From Nyssa sinensis (Eukaryota; Streptophyta; Magnoliopsida; Cornales; Nyssaceae): a stretch of 64,000 bases of DNA. The notes beneath the pieces were generated by a model. That model searched no databases. It was given only the letters and a program-made list of their open reading frames with translations, and was not told the origin of the DNA. Each line of letters opens with the position of its first letter. Within the stretch, counting starts at the first letter, position 1. Where the stretch lies: assembly GCA_008638375.1 (NCBI GenBank), contig CM018038.1:32479383-32543382 (forward strand), read 5' to 3'. Shown here in pieces: positions 19,733 to 31,521 of this stretch. Both the position numbers and the translations under genes were made by a program.

Positions 19733-20529
19733 TATTTACAGATATTTGGTATCCATTCGTTACACTCTTTAACGAAAAGATGTGACTATAAGTGAAATAG
19801 AGTTTTAATTCAAAAACTAAACTTCACCATTTGAGTGCCAAATGCTAGTACTCGGGGGTAAAAACACACATCTCTAAACTGATTGGCACTTGATGGTCAA
19901 AAACCCATTCCTTGAGTGCCAAAGAGTATATTTACCAACTTTTTTCCCCTTCCATTCAATTTCTAACACAAAGTTAAGCTTCCTAAACTCTTTTTAACCT
20001 TTATTTTGAAAATACTTCAACATTCCCAACCATTTTCAAAATAAATGAAAAATATAGATAAGAAAATTGGTTAGCACGAAAGGTTTATGTGTAGGTGATT
20101 GTGCCCTAGACTTGAACCAATCACTTAGTGAAGACACGTCAAAGTTGATCAAGAAAGCATAGTAGATATATTGTTAACCAATCGAGCTTATCTACACACA
20201 TAATGCCTTTTCCAATGGGTATTCAAAAGCTGACATTTATTTTTGGCCTTATGTCTAGACCTTGATTTCATGAGTGCTCTAGAATCAGCTTTAATCTTAT
20301 AGGAAATGGAACCATTTCCACACGCATATACGTAGTCTTATCTAAAGTATCTCTGTAACTATAACATTCCAACAAATAATTGTTATAAGCTTATTAATAA
20401 CATAAATCTCAACCCCTTCCTTTACACATTATAGGTACCAAACACTTATTCTTGGATGGTTTTAAACTAGATGTTATTGCAATCACAACATATGAAGTAC
20501 ATTACTTATTAAACTTGAAAACTTGAAAT
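19733..20529 (-). mobile_element. Probable copia 3' end and LTR debris
   Basis: No coding sequence. On the minus strand it follows the RNase H remnant at 20530-20773 and contains TGTTGAAGTATTTTCAAAA (near 20010-20030), which looks like an LTR start. The copia element at 14467-19727 is inserted at its other end. The assignment is by position and weak resemblance. Confidence 0.4.
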
Positions 20530-20773
20530 TTTAAATTTCTAGTTGAGTTTCCATCAAGAGTGAAAATTGCCAATGGGCTTGAGTCTCATCCCTATTAATG
20601 TCTTAGACACCATACTCCTTACAAGTCCTTCTGTGAATGGATTTACCAAATTTTGACAAAATCTCACATAATTCACAATTATCACACCATCCATGATTAA
20701 GTGTCTAACATAATTATATCTTAGTCCAATGTGCCTAGATTACCATTATACACTTTACTTTAACTTTAGGAAG
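20530..20773 (-). pseudogene. Remnant of another copia RNase H C-terminus
   Basis: Minus-strand reading across frames gives the end of a copia polyprotein: a tract resembling the conserved RHI-x-RHN block, then DFVKI(W), an N-P-x-T-x-GL-like block and GMRLKPI. Several stops and frameshifts are present. It is cut at 20773 by LTR A. It belongs to an element older than the + strand copia. Confidence 0.5.
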
Positions 20774-23700
20774 TGTCACATCCCAAACCCCACCTTATGT
20801 GGATTAGGGATAATGACTAGCTAGTTAGGAACTTCGCCAATACACTAACTTTGTTTAGTATATTGATGATGTGTTCAACTAAAGGCCTTCTAACTGGTAC
20901 ATAATCCATGTATTCATAATTATACAAAGTAGCGGAAAATAAAATATGGTAGAGCATAACTAAATACTTAATTGTCAAGTATAACCAAGTTTGAACATTA
21001 CAACCCAAAAATCTGTTCGGCATACTTCTACAAAAGATATCTATGATAGCCAAAGATCATCGTCCTTTTCTAAAAGTGGCTGTAATCCAATCCATCCTCC
21101 TAAGTTGCTCTATCAGAATTCTCACTTGAAATATATAAGATATAATTATGTGAGCTTTATAAAAAGCTCGTGAGTAACCCAAGCTCCCTGTTGTGGGTTT
21201 TCTGAATTTTTTATATAAACTTTCATGAATAACAATATGAAAAACTCTACTGAAAGTTACTAGCATGTAAAACATGTGCACATAATTAAGGCATGTAGGG
21301 CACATAAACTTTTATACTAAAACATGCTTGCAAGACATTCTTTAGGCTATCTATACTATTAAAAATATTTAAAGAGATCCTACTTAAAATCATGAAATTT
21401 AAATATTATCACAATATTCTAAAAGTTTTCATGCTATTAAAACATTTAAAAATAATAATCTGAAAGGATATAAGTCTGTAAAAGAACTCCATTTAATGGA
21501 AATAAGCTCATTTCCAAGGTTTAGGGTTAGGCTGCGTTTGGATGGGCGGTTCCATTGCTCGTTTGGCATTTTCATGTTTCAAATGGGCTTTTAAGATAAA
21601 TGGGTGTTTGTTAGGACTTCTCGAAATGCCCGTTTGGGTATTTTTAAAACCAAAACGGGTGTTTTGGAAAAAGCGCAGGTAAGTAGCTTTTTCCAAAACA
21701 CCCATTTCAAAATGCCCTTTTCTTAAATGCCTGTTTCCACCGCCCATCTAAATGAACATTTACTCACCTTAGAATTTAGCCTAGTTATTTATCCTTAGTT
21801 CTTGGCTACCTTGTAGCTGCTTTCACACTCCTGGTCCTGGGGTGATCTATCTCTAATAGATTTTTGCCTACGCTTTCAGGATTCTCGGAGTGTTCCCGGG
21901 CAACTTTTAGTCTTCTTCTCCTATCCTTGGCAACCATAAAAGTTCTGATTATAAAAAGGTTCCAACTAATTACTTCAACCCTCTTAGCTATCTTTTTTAC
22001 TCTTTTTATTTTAGTCATTTTCTACCATTCTTCATCATTCATAACTTAAGTAGGTCATATGGTAGTGATTAACGTTCATAAAGTATAAGTTTTAGGGTGT
22101 ATTTATTAAGCACTTATATTTTACAATTCTTATTTGGTGAAGCAGACTTCACCAATAAGTCTAGAATAGTCATAAAAGCTTAAGTATGAAGTTTTGTAAT
22201 TTTTGGTGTTCGTTTGACTACTTAATTAAGAATGTAAAGTTGTACTAATTGTGCCTATTAGTCTTCGTTTATATATTTAAAAAATTTATTTGCTAAAACG
22301 GATTCTGCCATTGCGTCAAGAGCATTGAAAAATCTTAGGTTAGGCTTTTTTAGATTTTAATTTGGTTATATGTAGCATTAATTATGCTAAATATAGTTTC
22401 TAGGGACGTAGATGTCATTTTTGCATTTGTTTAGGGGTAAAATGGTCATTTTGGTACTTTTGGGGGCACTTTTGTAATTTACAGGAAATCAACGACTTTT
22501 GTGTAATTTTCATAATTTTTTATTTTTTAATTTAGGAGGGTATTTTAAAATTAAATTTAATATTATTTGGGTCCTAATATAATTAAATAAAACTCTTGGG
22601 GGCCAATTTACAATTTCTAAAATTTAATATTATATTTTTTATTTTAGAGTTGCATTTTTGAATTTTTAAATTTCTAATTTGGGCCATAGTATAATTTCTC
22701 TAAACTATTGAGGAGTCAAAATGTAAATAAAGGAAATAATGGTTTAGAAATTAGGTTAAATTTTGTCTTTTTTGGAAAATTGTCTGGTTCAACAATGGTT
22801 CACGTGAACCAGTCTTTAAATTCCAAAAGTCGTCCAGTCTGACCGGTTTGTGGCATTATGTTTGCATTGGCATGATGCCATCAAAACGACGACGTTTAAC
22901 TTTCGTGTTTTAATAAAACTTAAGCACCAAATGACGCCGTTAACCTATTTAATGTCAGTCAGGACTCAAACCTATTACAGACGCGAGACTCGACTTGGTT
23001 ACTATTCATTATCTTCTCTATCTCGCCTGTCACTGTTCCTCTTAAACCCTAAAACTCCAGAGCTTATTTCTTCACGTTTCCTTGACTGTTTTGGCCCTTT
23101 TCCAATCCCAATCCATTTCTATATCTATAACTTAGATTTTCTTGTTGATTTGAAGGTCGAAAATTCATTGTGAAGCTCGCATCCGAGCTCTATAATCTTA
23201 TTATAATTTTACTATTTCTGGTTTGTTTCTTAACCAATTTGAGTGAGGTTTGTTGGGTTGTGATCCCTAAATCATAAGGGTTCTTCCCTAACTTTCGAAA
23301 TTGAGCTTAGTGCTCAATTTCCTCCAATTTTAAAAGTGGCCTTTTTGTAGTTTATAATCTGTTCTAGCTGTTTTTTGAGCTTTTTACTATAAATTTTCCT
23401 GTTTTATGAATCATTTCCTTCCCAGATTAAGTTCTAATACTCAGTAATATGTTTAGTTCAAGTTGGTTTTCCTAGGTTGTTCTTCAAGTTCCATCATTGG
23501 TGGTTCAGTTGATTCTAAGGTCATGGGGCCTCTCGGGCCCACGAATAAGTTCTAATACGATCATAGAATATGCAGAAATTGAAGGAAACAAAAGCAACAA
23601 GTTCTAACCTGTTTTAGGTGCAACTTAATTTGTCTTTGAATTTTTTCTCTCTATCCAACAATCTTAGTCATTCTTCATTCCTACGAACTTCTCTCTCTCA

Positions 23701-23885
23701 CTTCCTCCTTATAGTTTTAGCAAATGACTTAGGTTGCTAGGTGTTGTATTTTTATAAAGAAATTTTTGCTTCACCTTGAAGTAACATGATGCCTTGGTGA
23801 CCTAAGCCATGGTAGCTCTTCTAGGGCTATTGTAGGCCTACAAGGTGTGTTGAAGAAGGCTGGCACGTGGGGCTTTTAGAGTTAC
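20774..23885 (+). mobile_element. Long LTR A (solo or truncated)
   Basis: It starts TGTCACATCCCAAACCCC, then TATGTGGATTAGGGATAATGA, nearly the same as the start of LTR B at 31522. The two remain recognisably parallel for kilobases: stretches of 'AAAACGGA..C.CCATTG' type (A about 22300, B about 33530), 'GCATGG.ATCA..AAAA.GAC' type (A about 22870, B about 34060), and 'GTTCTAAC.TTGTTTT' type near the ends. No gag or pol is present. The right boundary is uncertain (a GAGTTACA near 23885 is a guess). A MITE is inserted at 21530. Confidence 0.6.
21530..21759. mobile_element. Tourist-like MITE inside LTR A
   Basis: A 230-bp foldback flanked by TTA on both sides (21527-21529 and 21760-21762). LTR B has the uninterrupted sequence AGGGTTATTCAC at the matching place (about 32610), a paralogous empty site. 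The ends are imperfect inverted repeats sharing GATGGGCGG (left GTTTGGATGGGCGG, right in reverse ATTTAGATGGGCGG). The centre is a perfect 18-bp stem (21657-21674 with 21686-21703; GGGTGTTTTGGAAAAAGC) and an 11-base loop. A TTA duplication with GG-start ends fits PIF/Harbinger-type MITEs. Confidence 0.8.
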
Positions 23886-24080
23886 AACTCATGCAATTCA
23901 TTCTCCCCTAATTTTCTAAATTTTCTTCAATATATATATATATATATATAGGAATTGGATCATATACTCTTCTATAACTTATTAAAACTTTTGACAAGCA
24001 TAGCTAACTCATCTTCATTGAGAGGTGTTGACTCGGTGTCATGTCCCTCGTTATATTTTTCTTGAACAGATTTTAAGACT
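23886..24080. other. Short non-coding junction with (TA)n
   Basis: A (TA)n run lies at about 23930-23950. On the minus strand the right part may encode the acidic end of the copia Gag that follows (GHDTEST, then NEDELAMLVKSF), read with one frameshift. Confidence 0.4.
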
Positions 24081-24720
24081 AAGCTTTTTTTATCTCCTAG
24101 ACTGTCTACAAGTTAACTCATAGGTCTGAAGTGAACCTACCAACTCATCTACCTTTAAGGAATCAACATATTTTCTTTCCTCTATAACAGTTAATTTTGG
24201 TTGAAACCTTTCAAGTAGAGATCTCAAGACTCTTCGCACAATTTTAGGCTCTTTAATTCTTTCTCCAAGATTATAGGAAGAATTGACAGTATCATTTAAT
24301 TTAGCATAAAAATCATCAAAGGACTCAGAGTCTTCTATCCTAAGTGATTCAAATCTTGAGGTCAGTAGAGGTACCATCATGGGTAGTTTGTAAAATATCT
24401 AAAGTTTCCTTGGATGTTTCACATGTCACTATACGTTAAAACTCCTCAGTTATTACTGCATTAAAAATAGCATTCAACCCCTTGGTATTATACCTAAGCA
24501 TTCAAAGTTTAGTTTCATTCCATGTATCTAGGGGTTTTGAGGTTGAAGCTTTTGTTTCAGTGGCTACCGTGACAGGAGGTGTCCAACCATTTTCAATAGT
24601 CAACCAAACACGTTCATTAATAGACCTAAGGAAGGTTTTCATGCTAACCGTCCAACATGCATAGTTAGTACTATCAAATAATGAAGGGTGAGATATGGAA
24701 TTACCTGCACAATTATCCAT
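24081..24720 (-). pseudogene. Copia Gag (UBN2-type), decayed
   Basis: The minus strand opens at 24720 with MDNCAGNSISHPSLFDSTNYACWTVSMK, a typical copia Gag start with the FDSTNYACW block. After a stop near 24502 and a frameshift, the UBN2 core resumes at 24380 (SRFESLRIEDSESFDDFYAKL, then NLGERIKEPKIVRRVLRSL, and EERKYVDSLKVDELVGSLQTYE). No zinc knuckle, integrase or RT of this element is found next to it. LTR A and the RNase H remnant lie downstream. Confidence 0.85.
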
Positions 24721-24764
24721 CTAGAAAAATATTAGGATTAATCTAATACCTAAGATTTTCACTG

Positions 24765-24772
24765 TGATACCA
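24765..24772 (-). other. Primer-binding site of the - strand copia
   Basis: On the minus strand TGGTATCA, followed by CAGTG, lies about 45 bases upstream of the Gag ATG. It matches the start of the copia tRNA-Met primer site and sets the LTR end at about 24773. Confidence 0.55.
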
Positions 24773-25900
24773 CCTTGAAAGGCCCAATGTATGTCTAGAT
24801 ACCAAGAGTTAGACCTATGGGGGGTGAATATGTCTTGATAGCAAATTAAAAATATCGTACTCAATATTAATTTTGCTTATCAGAGAATTACCTTTTCACT
24901 TCTATTAGGTGAGAATTGATGTTTTAGTGGGTGCAATCAAATTTTGCAGCATGCAATAATTAATTAAAGCAATAATAGTAAAAGTTAGAGACAGTGCACC
25001 GAATTTGTTGATGAGAAAACTGCCACAGATCAATCGTACTTGCTTTGAAAAATCCTGGGGCGCTGACCCAAATGTTAATCCACTAGAAGAGGTTTCATGA
25101 TTACAAACTTTATACAAACACTAACTTAGTCTCTCAAGCCCTGTTGACGATCTGAATCTTCTCAAACTCAAATCCTCAAGTACTGCGAAGCAAATTCACC
25201 AATTTGAAATCCATGAACGGAAAACTTGAACCACTATTGTGAAAACTTGAACCACTATTGTGAAGTACTTTACGCAATCTCGAACTCCTCTGATTGCATA
25301 AACTTTAACTCTACAAGTTTGTACTCCAAAAATGATGTGTAGAATGTATTTTGAGGTTCTTGTGCAGTAGACTTGATCTATGTAAACATGATATACATGG
25401 AGAAAATATTTTAGTAGAGAATGTAAAAGCCTCTAATGTTGCAGCTAAAATTTTTCCCCAAAAACAAGATCAAATCCATTTATTTGAAGGGTTATCATAA
25501 CCCAAAATAGCAGGTAGAATCAAAATAGAAAACTTCTATTGTGACTATTCGTTCGCACGAACTAAAGTCCGTTCGAACAAATGATCGAAAAAATGTGATT
25601 GAATTAGCTACTAGAATATTCGTTGGATAGTTGGTTTGAACCAACATTGAATTAATGACTCTCTCGAAAATTTGTGCCAACCTAGATTGAACGAATATTT
25701 CGTCATAGTTATATGAAAGTATACTCAAAAATTTGTGCGAATGAATGTGGATTCGATTGAATGAATGCTAATCAATCGTGAATTATAAAACCCATCAATT
25801 TGAAAACTAACTCTATGTTTTAAGTAAAACCAAATGAGCTCTTATTTTTCACGCACTGCTCACACTCAATTATTAACAATGAAAAGATTAAAACCACTTG
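24773..25900 (-). mobile_element. Probable 5' LTR of the - strand copia
   Basis: Non-coding sequence upstream of the primer site. It begins (minus strand, LTR end) with the CATTGGGCC and CACCCCCCATAGG type of sequence often seen at the end of plant copia LTRs. It includes a 24-bp tandem duplication (AACTTGAACCACTATTGTGA, about 25216-25263) and GTTCGAACG-like palindromic bits near 25550-25590. A related style occurs in the NPF intron at 38470-38650. The outer boundary was not found. Confidence 0.45.
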
Positions 25901-25910
25901 AATGTATGCA

Positions 25911-25923
25911 ATGTGTGTGTGTA

Positions 25924-25984
<61 letters not shown>
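25911..25984. repeat. (GT)n(GA)n compound microsatellite
   Basis: About 36 bases of GT with one interruption pass directly into about 38 bases of GA. Confidence 0.97.
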
Positions 25985-25986
<2 letters not shown>

Positions 25987-26930
25987 AAATCGAATGCACT
26001 CAACCCACTTACCATAGCTTACCATTGTGAACACTAATGAGACAAATATGATCATATTGAAACTTCAGCTTGAACAAACACAAGGCTTGAGAACACTCGA
26101 TTCAGTAGTTTGGAAATATTACAACTTAAAGATAGTTTTGTCAACACAGATTAGCCAATGAATATAGTCTAACAAATTCTCTTTCCACCATGATTAATCC
26201 ACACTTATTCAAAATAATGCTTGAAAACTAAAGAATTTTGAAGCCCGCATCTTAGAAGCTTTTCTTCAATGACATTTTTTACGATGACTCAATGAAAACA
26301 ACCAATCTTTTATTTTTTCTTTCTTTTCTCCATTATCTTTCTTTTAAAAATCCAAGTCCTTGGTCGACCATTCGGCTGGAAAATTTCCTCTGGTTATTAT
26401 GAGTGTGAAAAAGACACAAAATAACAATCTATTGGAGGCTGAATATTTATATATAGTTGATGATGCTAAAAATCATCAATGATCATGGTCTTGTATGGAA
26501 GACTTGGAAAAGAGAAAGAGAAGCTTTAGGGACACCAGTGGAGTGCCGGCCCAAAACTCTCTAATGATCCATTCAATAAAAAAGAATAATAGATGTTTGT
26601 TAATAAAATCAGTGTGAGTTTTAGCTACCTTATGAATTTATGTATAGGGATTGAGAGGTAGTTTCCTAGTTACAATATAAGATATTACTTGCATGACAAG
26701 TTAAGAAATTGTTGTTGACGCTCTATATTGTGATAATATTTGTTCTTTGATTAGAACATTTTTCCTTTTAGTTATATTCATCATAGGTAACTAGACTAAG
26801 GGGGACATGTATTGCTTTCCTAATGGAGGGGGATATTTTTCCTTCATCAAATAATGGGGGTCAAGAAATGGTAATACTACTTTGGACGGACAAGATCTTG
26901 AGCTTAGAAGACATCAAAAAAAAATATTGA
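25985..26930. other. Gene-free stretch
   Basis: No coding sequence or clear repeat is recognised. It may belong to the adjoining LTR. Confidence 0.4.
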
Positions 26931-26934
26931 GCTT

Positions 26935-27330
26935 AAAAGAGTTGATGAAGTGTGCTTTTGGAAGAGTTAAACTGAACTCTTGAGAGAGCTAAAGAATTAA
27001 TTTCTTTAAAAGAGTTGAACTGAGCTTTTAGAAAAGCTAAATTGATCCCTTTGGAAGATTTGAAATGAGCTCTTTGGAAGAGTTGATTTGAGATTTTTAG
27101 AAGAGTTGATGAACTGAGCTCTTTAAAGAGCTAACCTGAGTTCTTTAGAGAGATGAATGGAGTTATTTAGAGAGCTAAACTAAGCTCTTGGGAAGAGCTA
27201 GTTTGGTCTCTTTGGAAGAACTAATGAATTGATCTCTTTGGAAAGGCTAAACTAAGCTCTTTAGAAGAATTGACCTTTTCTCTTTGGAAAAGTTAATGAC
27301 TTGATCTGTTTAGAAGAGCTAAAATGGACT
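26935..27330. repeat. Degenerate minisatellite, GAGCTCTTTGGAAGA units
   Basis: About a dozen diverged copies of a roughly 27-35 bp unit built from GAGCTCTTT(G/A)GAAGAG followed by a TTGAA/CTAAA-CTGA step. The units alternate between GAGTTGA and GAGCTAA forms. GAGCTC is self-complementary, so the array has many short inverted matches. It has no open frame. Confidence 0.75.
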
Positions 27331-27719
27331 AGAATAATCAAAGAAAAATTGACAATTTTTACAAACCTAATTTAAATAAAAAAAATATAGTCATGAAAAT
27401 CTACGTGTCAAAATTGATTTCCTTGTTATCTTTGGTGCAATTTCTAAAATAGTAAATTTTTCTACGCTATATGTGAACATTGCTGAAATTGACCAACCAA
27501 CACAAAGAAAAAGAATGAATGCTAAAAACAATGCACTAGTACCCGTGTTAAATATAATGCACTAGCACCTGTGTTAAATATAATGCATGAGCATTAGCTC
27601 TACAAGTATAATAAATAAGTATGTAGCTGTCACATTCTTATTCATAAGATGGTTTACCAATTAATAAATGGTTAACCAAATAAGTGATGAAATGTTTAAC
27701 CCATATATACATTTGTTAA
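27331..27719. other. Gene-free stretch
   Basis: AT-rich, with a small duplication of AATATAATGCACTAGCACC (about 27510-27590). No gene is seen. Confidence 0.45.
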
Positions 27720-29950
27720 TGTTTTTTTAAGATAAATGAATTTTATTAAGGGCAGGGCCCAAAGAAAAGAAAAAACTAAAGAACCAAGAGGTAAGCATAA
27801 CAAAGGGGAAAATAGAACAAAAAACACACAATCAGAGCATAAAAGCAACTGATTGCGTAGGAAAAAACCAAACATCTTTAACAAGTCTTGAAGAGAACCC
27901 AAGGGAGCATGCTTCAGAATTTTGTTAAGAGTTGGGGATATTACACTAAGAAGACTATTTTACTTGCACATAGGTGATAATTTTCTTGATGATGACTAAA
28001 TGATCATAGGAAAAGCCTCTCCAAAGTCTATTGTTGCATTCTCTCTATAATGGTAAATAGTTAAAGCCAAGAAAAGCCCAATAAATCTTTTAAAGAAGGA
28101 CTTTCCTTACATATACTGGATTGACCAAGGTATCTTATGGCTCTAGTTTACAAGGGTATGGTGAGTTTGACACAAGAAAAGAATATGTTTCCAGACAGAG
28201 TTAGAGTATGTACAGGCAAAGAAAAGAGTTTGGTACTCTTATTTTTAGACAAATAGAGAGAATGCCCCAAATGACGATCTTGTCTCTAGTGGCCATCTTA
28301 TCTTTAAAAAAGAGCTAGGGGACAAAAGATAATCTAGGAGGGATATTAGAAGACCATACTAATTGGTGTTAGTTAACATGAGGGGTTTGACACTTAAAAT
28401 GGTACCAAGTAAACAAGGAAAAAAATGATCCACTAGGGCCGGGGGACTAAAAGATTGAACTAGGTTTTGAGGAATTTGGAAAAAGAGAAGGAGGGGTGAT
28501 GTTTTGAAGAATAATAAAAGAAAAATAAGGAAGCATAAGCCATTTTTAAGAAAAACCTTCAATAATAGAGTTGAGCTTAGGCAAGTGGAAACTTTCAAAG
28601 GTCTTGACTATCTTACTTCCAAATCTGTGGATGAGGGAGCCTGCATGGTGCCACATGTCATACCACAAGAAGACTTTTTTTCCATCACCCACTTCAAGTC
28701 TGATACAATCCTTGAAAAGAGTTCTCATTCTTGAAAGTATTTTCCAGGTCCAAGAATAGTCTGGTGGCTGGAGAAAGACCAAATACTTCTATTTTTATGA
28801 AGTAAGAATGAATCCATTGAGTCTAAATATTAGCTTTGTCATTAAAGATCTTTTAGACATCTTAGTATTCTAAGCCTAAGACCACCATTTTGTTTGGCAG
28901 ATAAATACTAACCTATGACACTTTGGTTTTCTAATGTCTCAAATCTAGACCAGATCACAGAAATGCACTCAAAGCTCTCTCGATTTTCCTTAGAATACAC
29001 TTGGGAGGATAAATAAGGAGAACTAATATATTTGAACACTGAGAAGGACAGGGGAGTTTAACTAAACTCTTCCTATATAGGAAATGACTTTGGATGACTA
29101 GGTTTTGATTTTAGCAAGAATCTTGTTTGCATGAGTAGTTTAGTCCCGTTTAGTAAGCTTGTTGGATATCATTGGGACACCTAAATATCTGACTAGGAGA
29201 GAACCAACAAATATTCCTATAAGGGAGCAGATGTCTTCTTTTATGCTTTGATGCACTTTTGTGACAAAAAATTAACTTTTGTGTAGATTGGGGTTAAGAC
29301 TAGACTATATTATGAACTTAATGAGGGCTTATTTGAGAATAGTAATTGAGGGAAGGTCAATAGTATTTCATAGGAACAAATCATCTACAAAAACTAAATG
29401 CAAAATTTGGAGATCTTATCATTTAGATTCGAAGGAAGATTCAACAATGTGCCAATTCATAATAGATGTAAACCCCTTCATGATAATTTAAAACAGATAA
29501 GGGGATATAGGATTCCCTTATCTTATGCCATTTTTTCCTTAAAAATCCCTTAGAACACCATTCAAATTTACTAAGAACCTGTAAATTGATATACATTCAA
29601 TAATCTAGATAGTGAAGGTGTTAGGGAAGTTTATGGCCTAAAGCATACCATAAAGGAAGTGCCATAAAACAAAGTCAAAGGAATTTTGAAGATCAATTTT
29701 CATAGCACATCTTAAGGGAGTTTTCTCTCTAAGATAACCCCAAACTAGTTCTTGCATTAATAAGACATCATAAATGGATATGCCTTATATAAAGGCAGTT
29801 TGGGACTGGCTTATCAAATGAGGCATCACTCTTTTGATTCTAGTTGCAAGAATTTTAGTAATAAACTTATATAATGTATTACAACAAGAGATAGAGTGAA
29901 ATTCCTTCATAGTAATAGGGTTAGAACCAACCCCGTGTCCCAATTTGTCC
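27720..29950 (-). pseudogene. LINE (non-LTR) RT region and 3' end, decayed
   Basis: Minus-strand reading shows LINE ORF2 parts in order from high to low coordinates. First is the RT block GIR-stop-GNPISPYL (about 29494-29529), where the usual GLRQGDPLSPYL has Gln changed to a stop. Next is HLVFVDDLFL (about 29378-29395), the F[VA]DD catalytic motif, intact. Further on is the zf-RVT-type C-terminal region at 28546-28782 (WTWKILSRMRTLFKDCIRLEVG, then FLWYDMWHHAGSLIHRFG). Many stops and shifts occur. A poly-T run at 27721-27728 may be the 3' poly-A of the element. The 5' half (endonuclease) is not seen. Confidence 0.85.
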
Positions 29951-31055
29951 AAACTAACATTGTAGTTGAGTTCGAGATGTTAAAAAACCTTGGATATGTC
30001 CCTTTCGGATCTTCATTAGCTAATTAATTAATTATTCTAACACTTGGGGCATTTCTATCATTTTAAAAATTTATGTGAGACCATTCTGGGATCCCGTAAT
30101 TTCCAAATAGACCTCACAATTGAATTCGGAATGCCCAAAAATCTTGAGTATACCCCATTCTGCATTTTATATGGATTTTATTTTAATATTATAAACTAGT
30201 AAGGGTAACTTTCCATAAATTAATTCACCAAACCGACATAATTCAATTATCCCTAATTTTCTAGAATAAGATTATCCTTATTCCAATCAAGCCCAAATTG
30301 GTTTGCTATTAAATCAGTTACCAAACAACATCGTAAGTTAAACTACTACTTGGCTAAGTCAGCCTAGGCCTAGAACCAAACAAAGGCCTAACTAAGTCAA
30401 AACCCAATCTTAAGGCCCAAGCCCATGACCTGTCGCCCAAGTCAACGAACTGTTTACCATGATCCTATAACTCGGTTGACGAGACAGATTGAGAAACTTG
30501 ATCAACTATTGACTGGTCAAACCGTCATTGCTAGAGCTCTAGTCACCTTCCTCAACGAGGACGCTAAAAAATCACGAAAAACCTAAAAATTTTAGTGTGA
30601 TTTTTTTTCTACATTTTCTTCCATCGTTGTTGTCCCTCTTTGAATCTAAACCTCATTAACCATACTTTTACACATTTCTGGTCAATTTTTATGGATCAAA
30701 TACCCTTCAAACACCTAAACCTAATTTTTTAACAAACTTACAACCTTCACTATTTCTCCCTATTTCAGCCACTATTTTTATTCTTATTGATTCTATTCTA
30801 CTCCATTATTTATGTAGAACATGGTACTTAAATCAAGCCTTAAATCATGTTAAAACCCACCATGGCCGAGAGACCTAAGGTCCCCGATGATTGTGCGACT
30901 CACTATTTTCCACAATGTTTCTTCATAGTTTTGATCCCATTTGTTTCAAGATTACATGTACATCACACAACATACCCTAAGAAGGTTTTTGACCTACAAG
31001 TCACAAACCCACCTAGAATCGAGAGAACCTAGTTGGGTTCTCTTTCTACACAATC
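29951..31055. mobile_element. Fragment of a long-LTR-type sequence
   Basis: The left part has the same kind of phrases as LTRs A and B (GAGACCATTCTGGGATCC, AATTGAATTCGGAATGCCC, AGTATACCCC at 30085-30165; compare about 33350-33450). No coding sequence. Both limits are uncertain. Confidence 0.4.
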
Positions 31056-31059
31056 ATTG

Positions 31060-31090
<31 letters not shown>

Positions 31091-31241
31091 TACACACAAG
31101 TCTATGTATGCACACAAAATGGTTCACATATATACATCCTTTATATACAGTACATTATAAAGGCTTAAGAATTTCTAGAAAGGTCCCTACCTCTTGGGTC
31201 CTCCATCATTGTAAAGAGAGAAGGATTATTTTAGAGAAGAT

Positions 31242-31289
<48 letters not shown>

Positions 31290-31445
31290 AGGGAGAGCTC
31301 TCTCAAGCAATCAATGGCTACCCAACCATGCCCACTATTCTACCACTCATCTCCTTCACCAACTTGGTTTCGATCTCTTCCTACAGTCGGTTGCATCCAC
31401 AAACTCACACTCACACTCACACTCACACACGTGCACACACACACA
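31060..31445. repeat. (AT)n, (GA)n and (CA)n microsatellites
   Basis: (AT)n lies at about 31062-31091, (GA)n at about 31248-31286 and (CA)n mixed with CTCACA at about 31404-31445. The open frames across them are repeat products. Confidence 0.9.
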
Positions 31446-31521
31446 CGGTTGTGTTTACAAGAGAGAGATAAAAGATGGCATAAATATATAAAGAGAAGAG
31501 GCATGGCACAAGGAGGGAGAT

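Noticed and set aside
21057..21305. 82-codon - strand frame in LTR A
   Set aside because: Lies within non-coding LTR sequence; not kept in LTR B.
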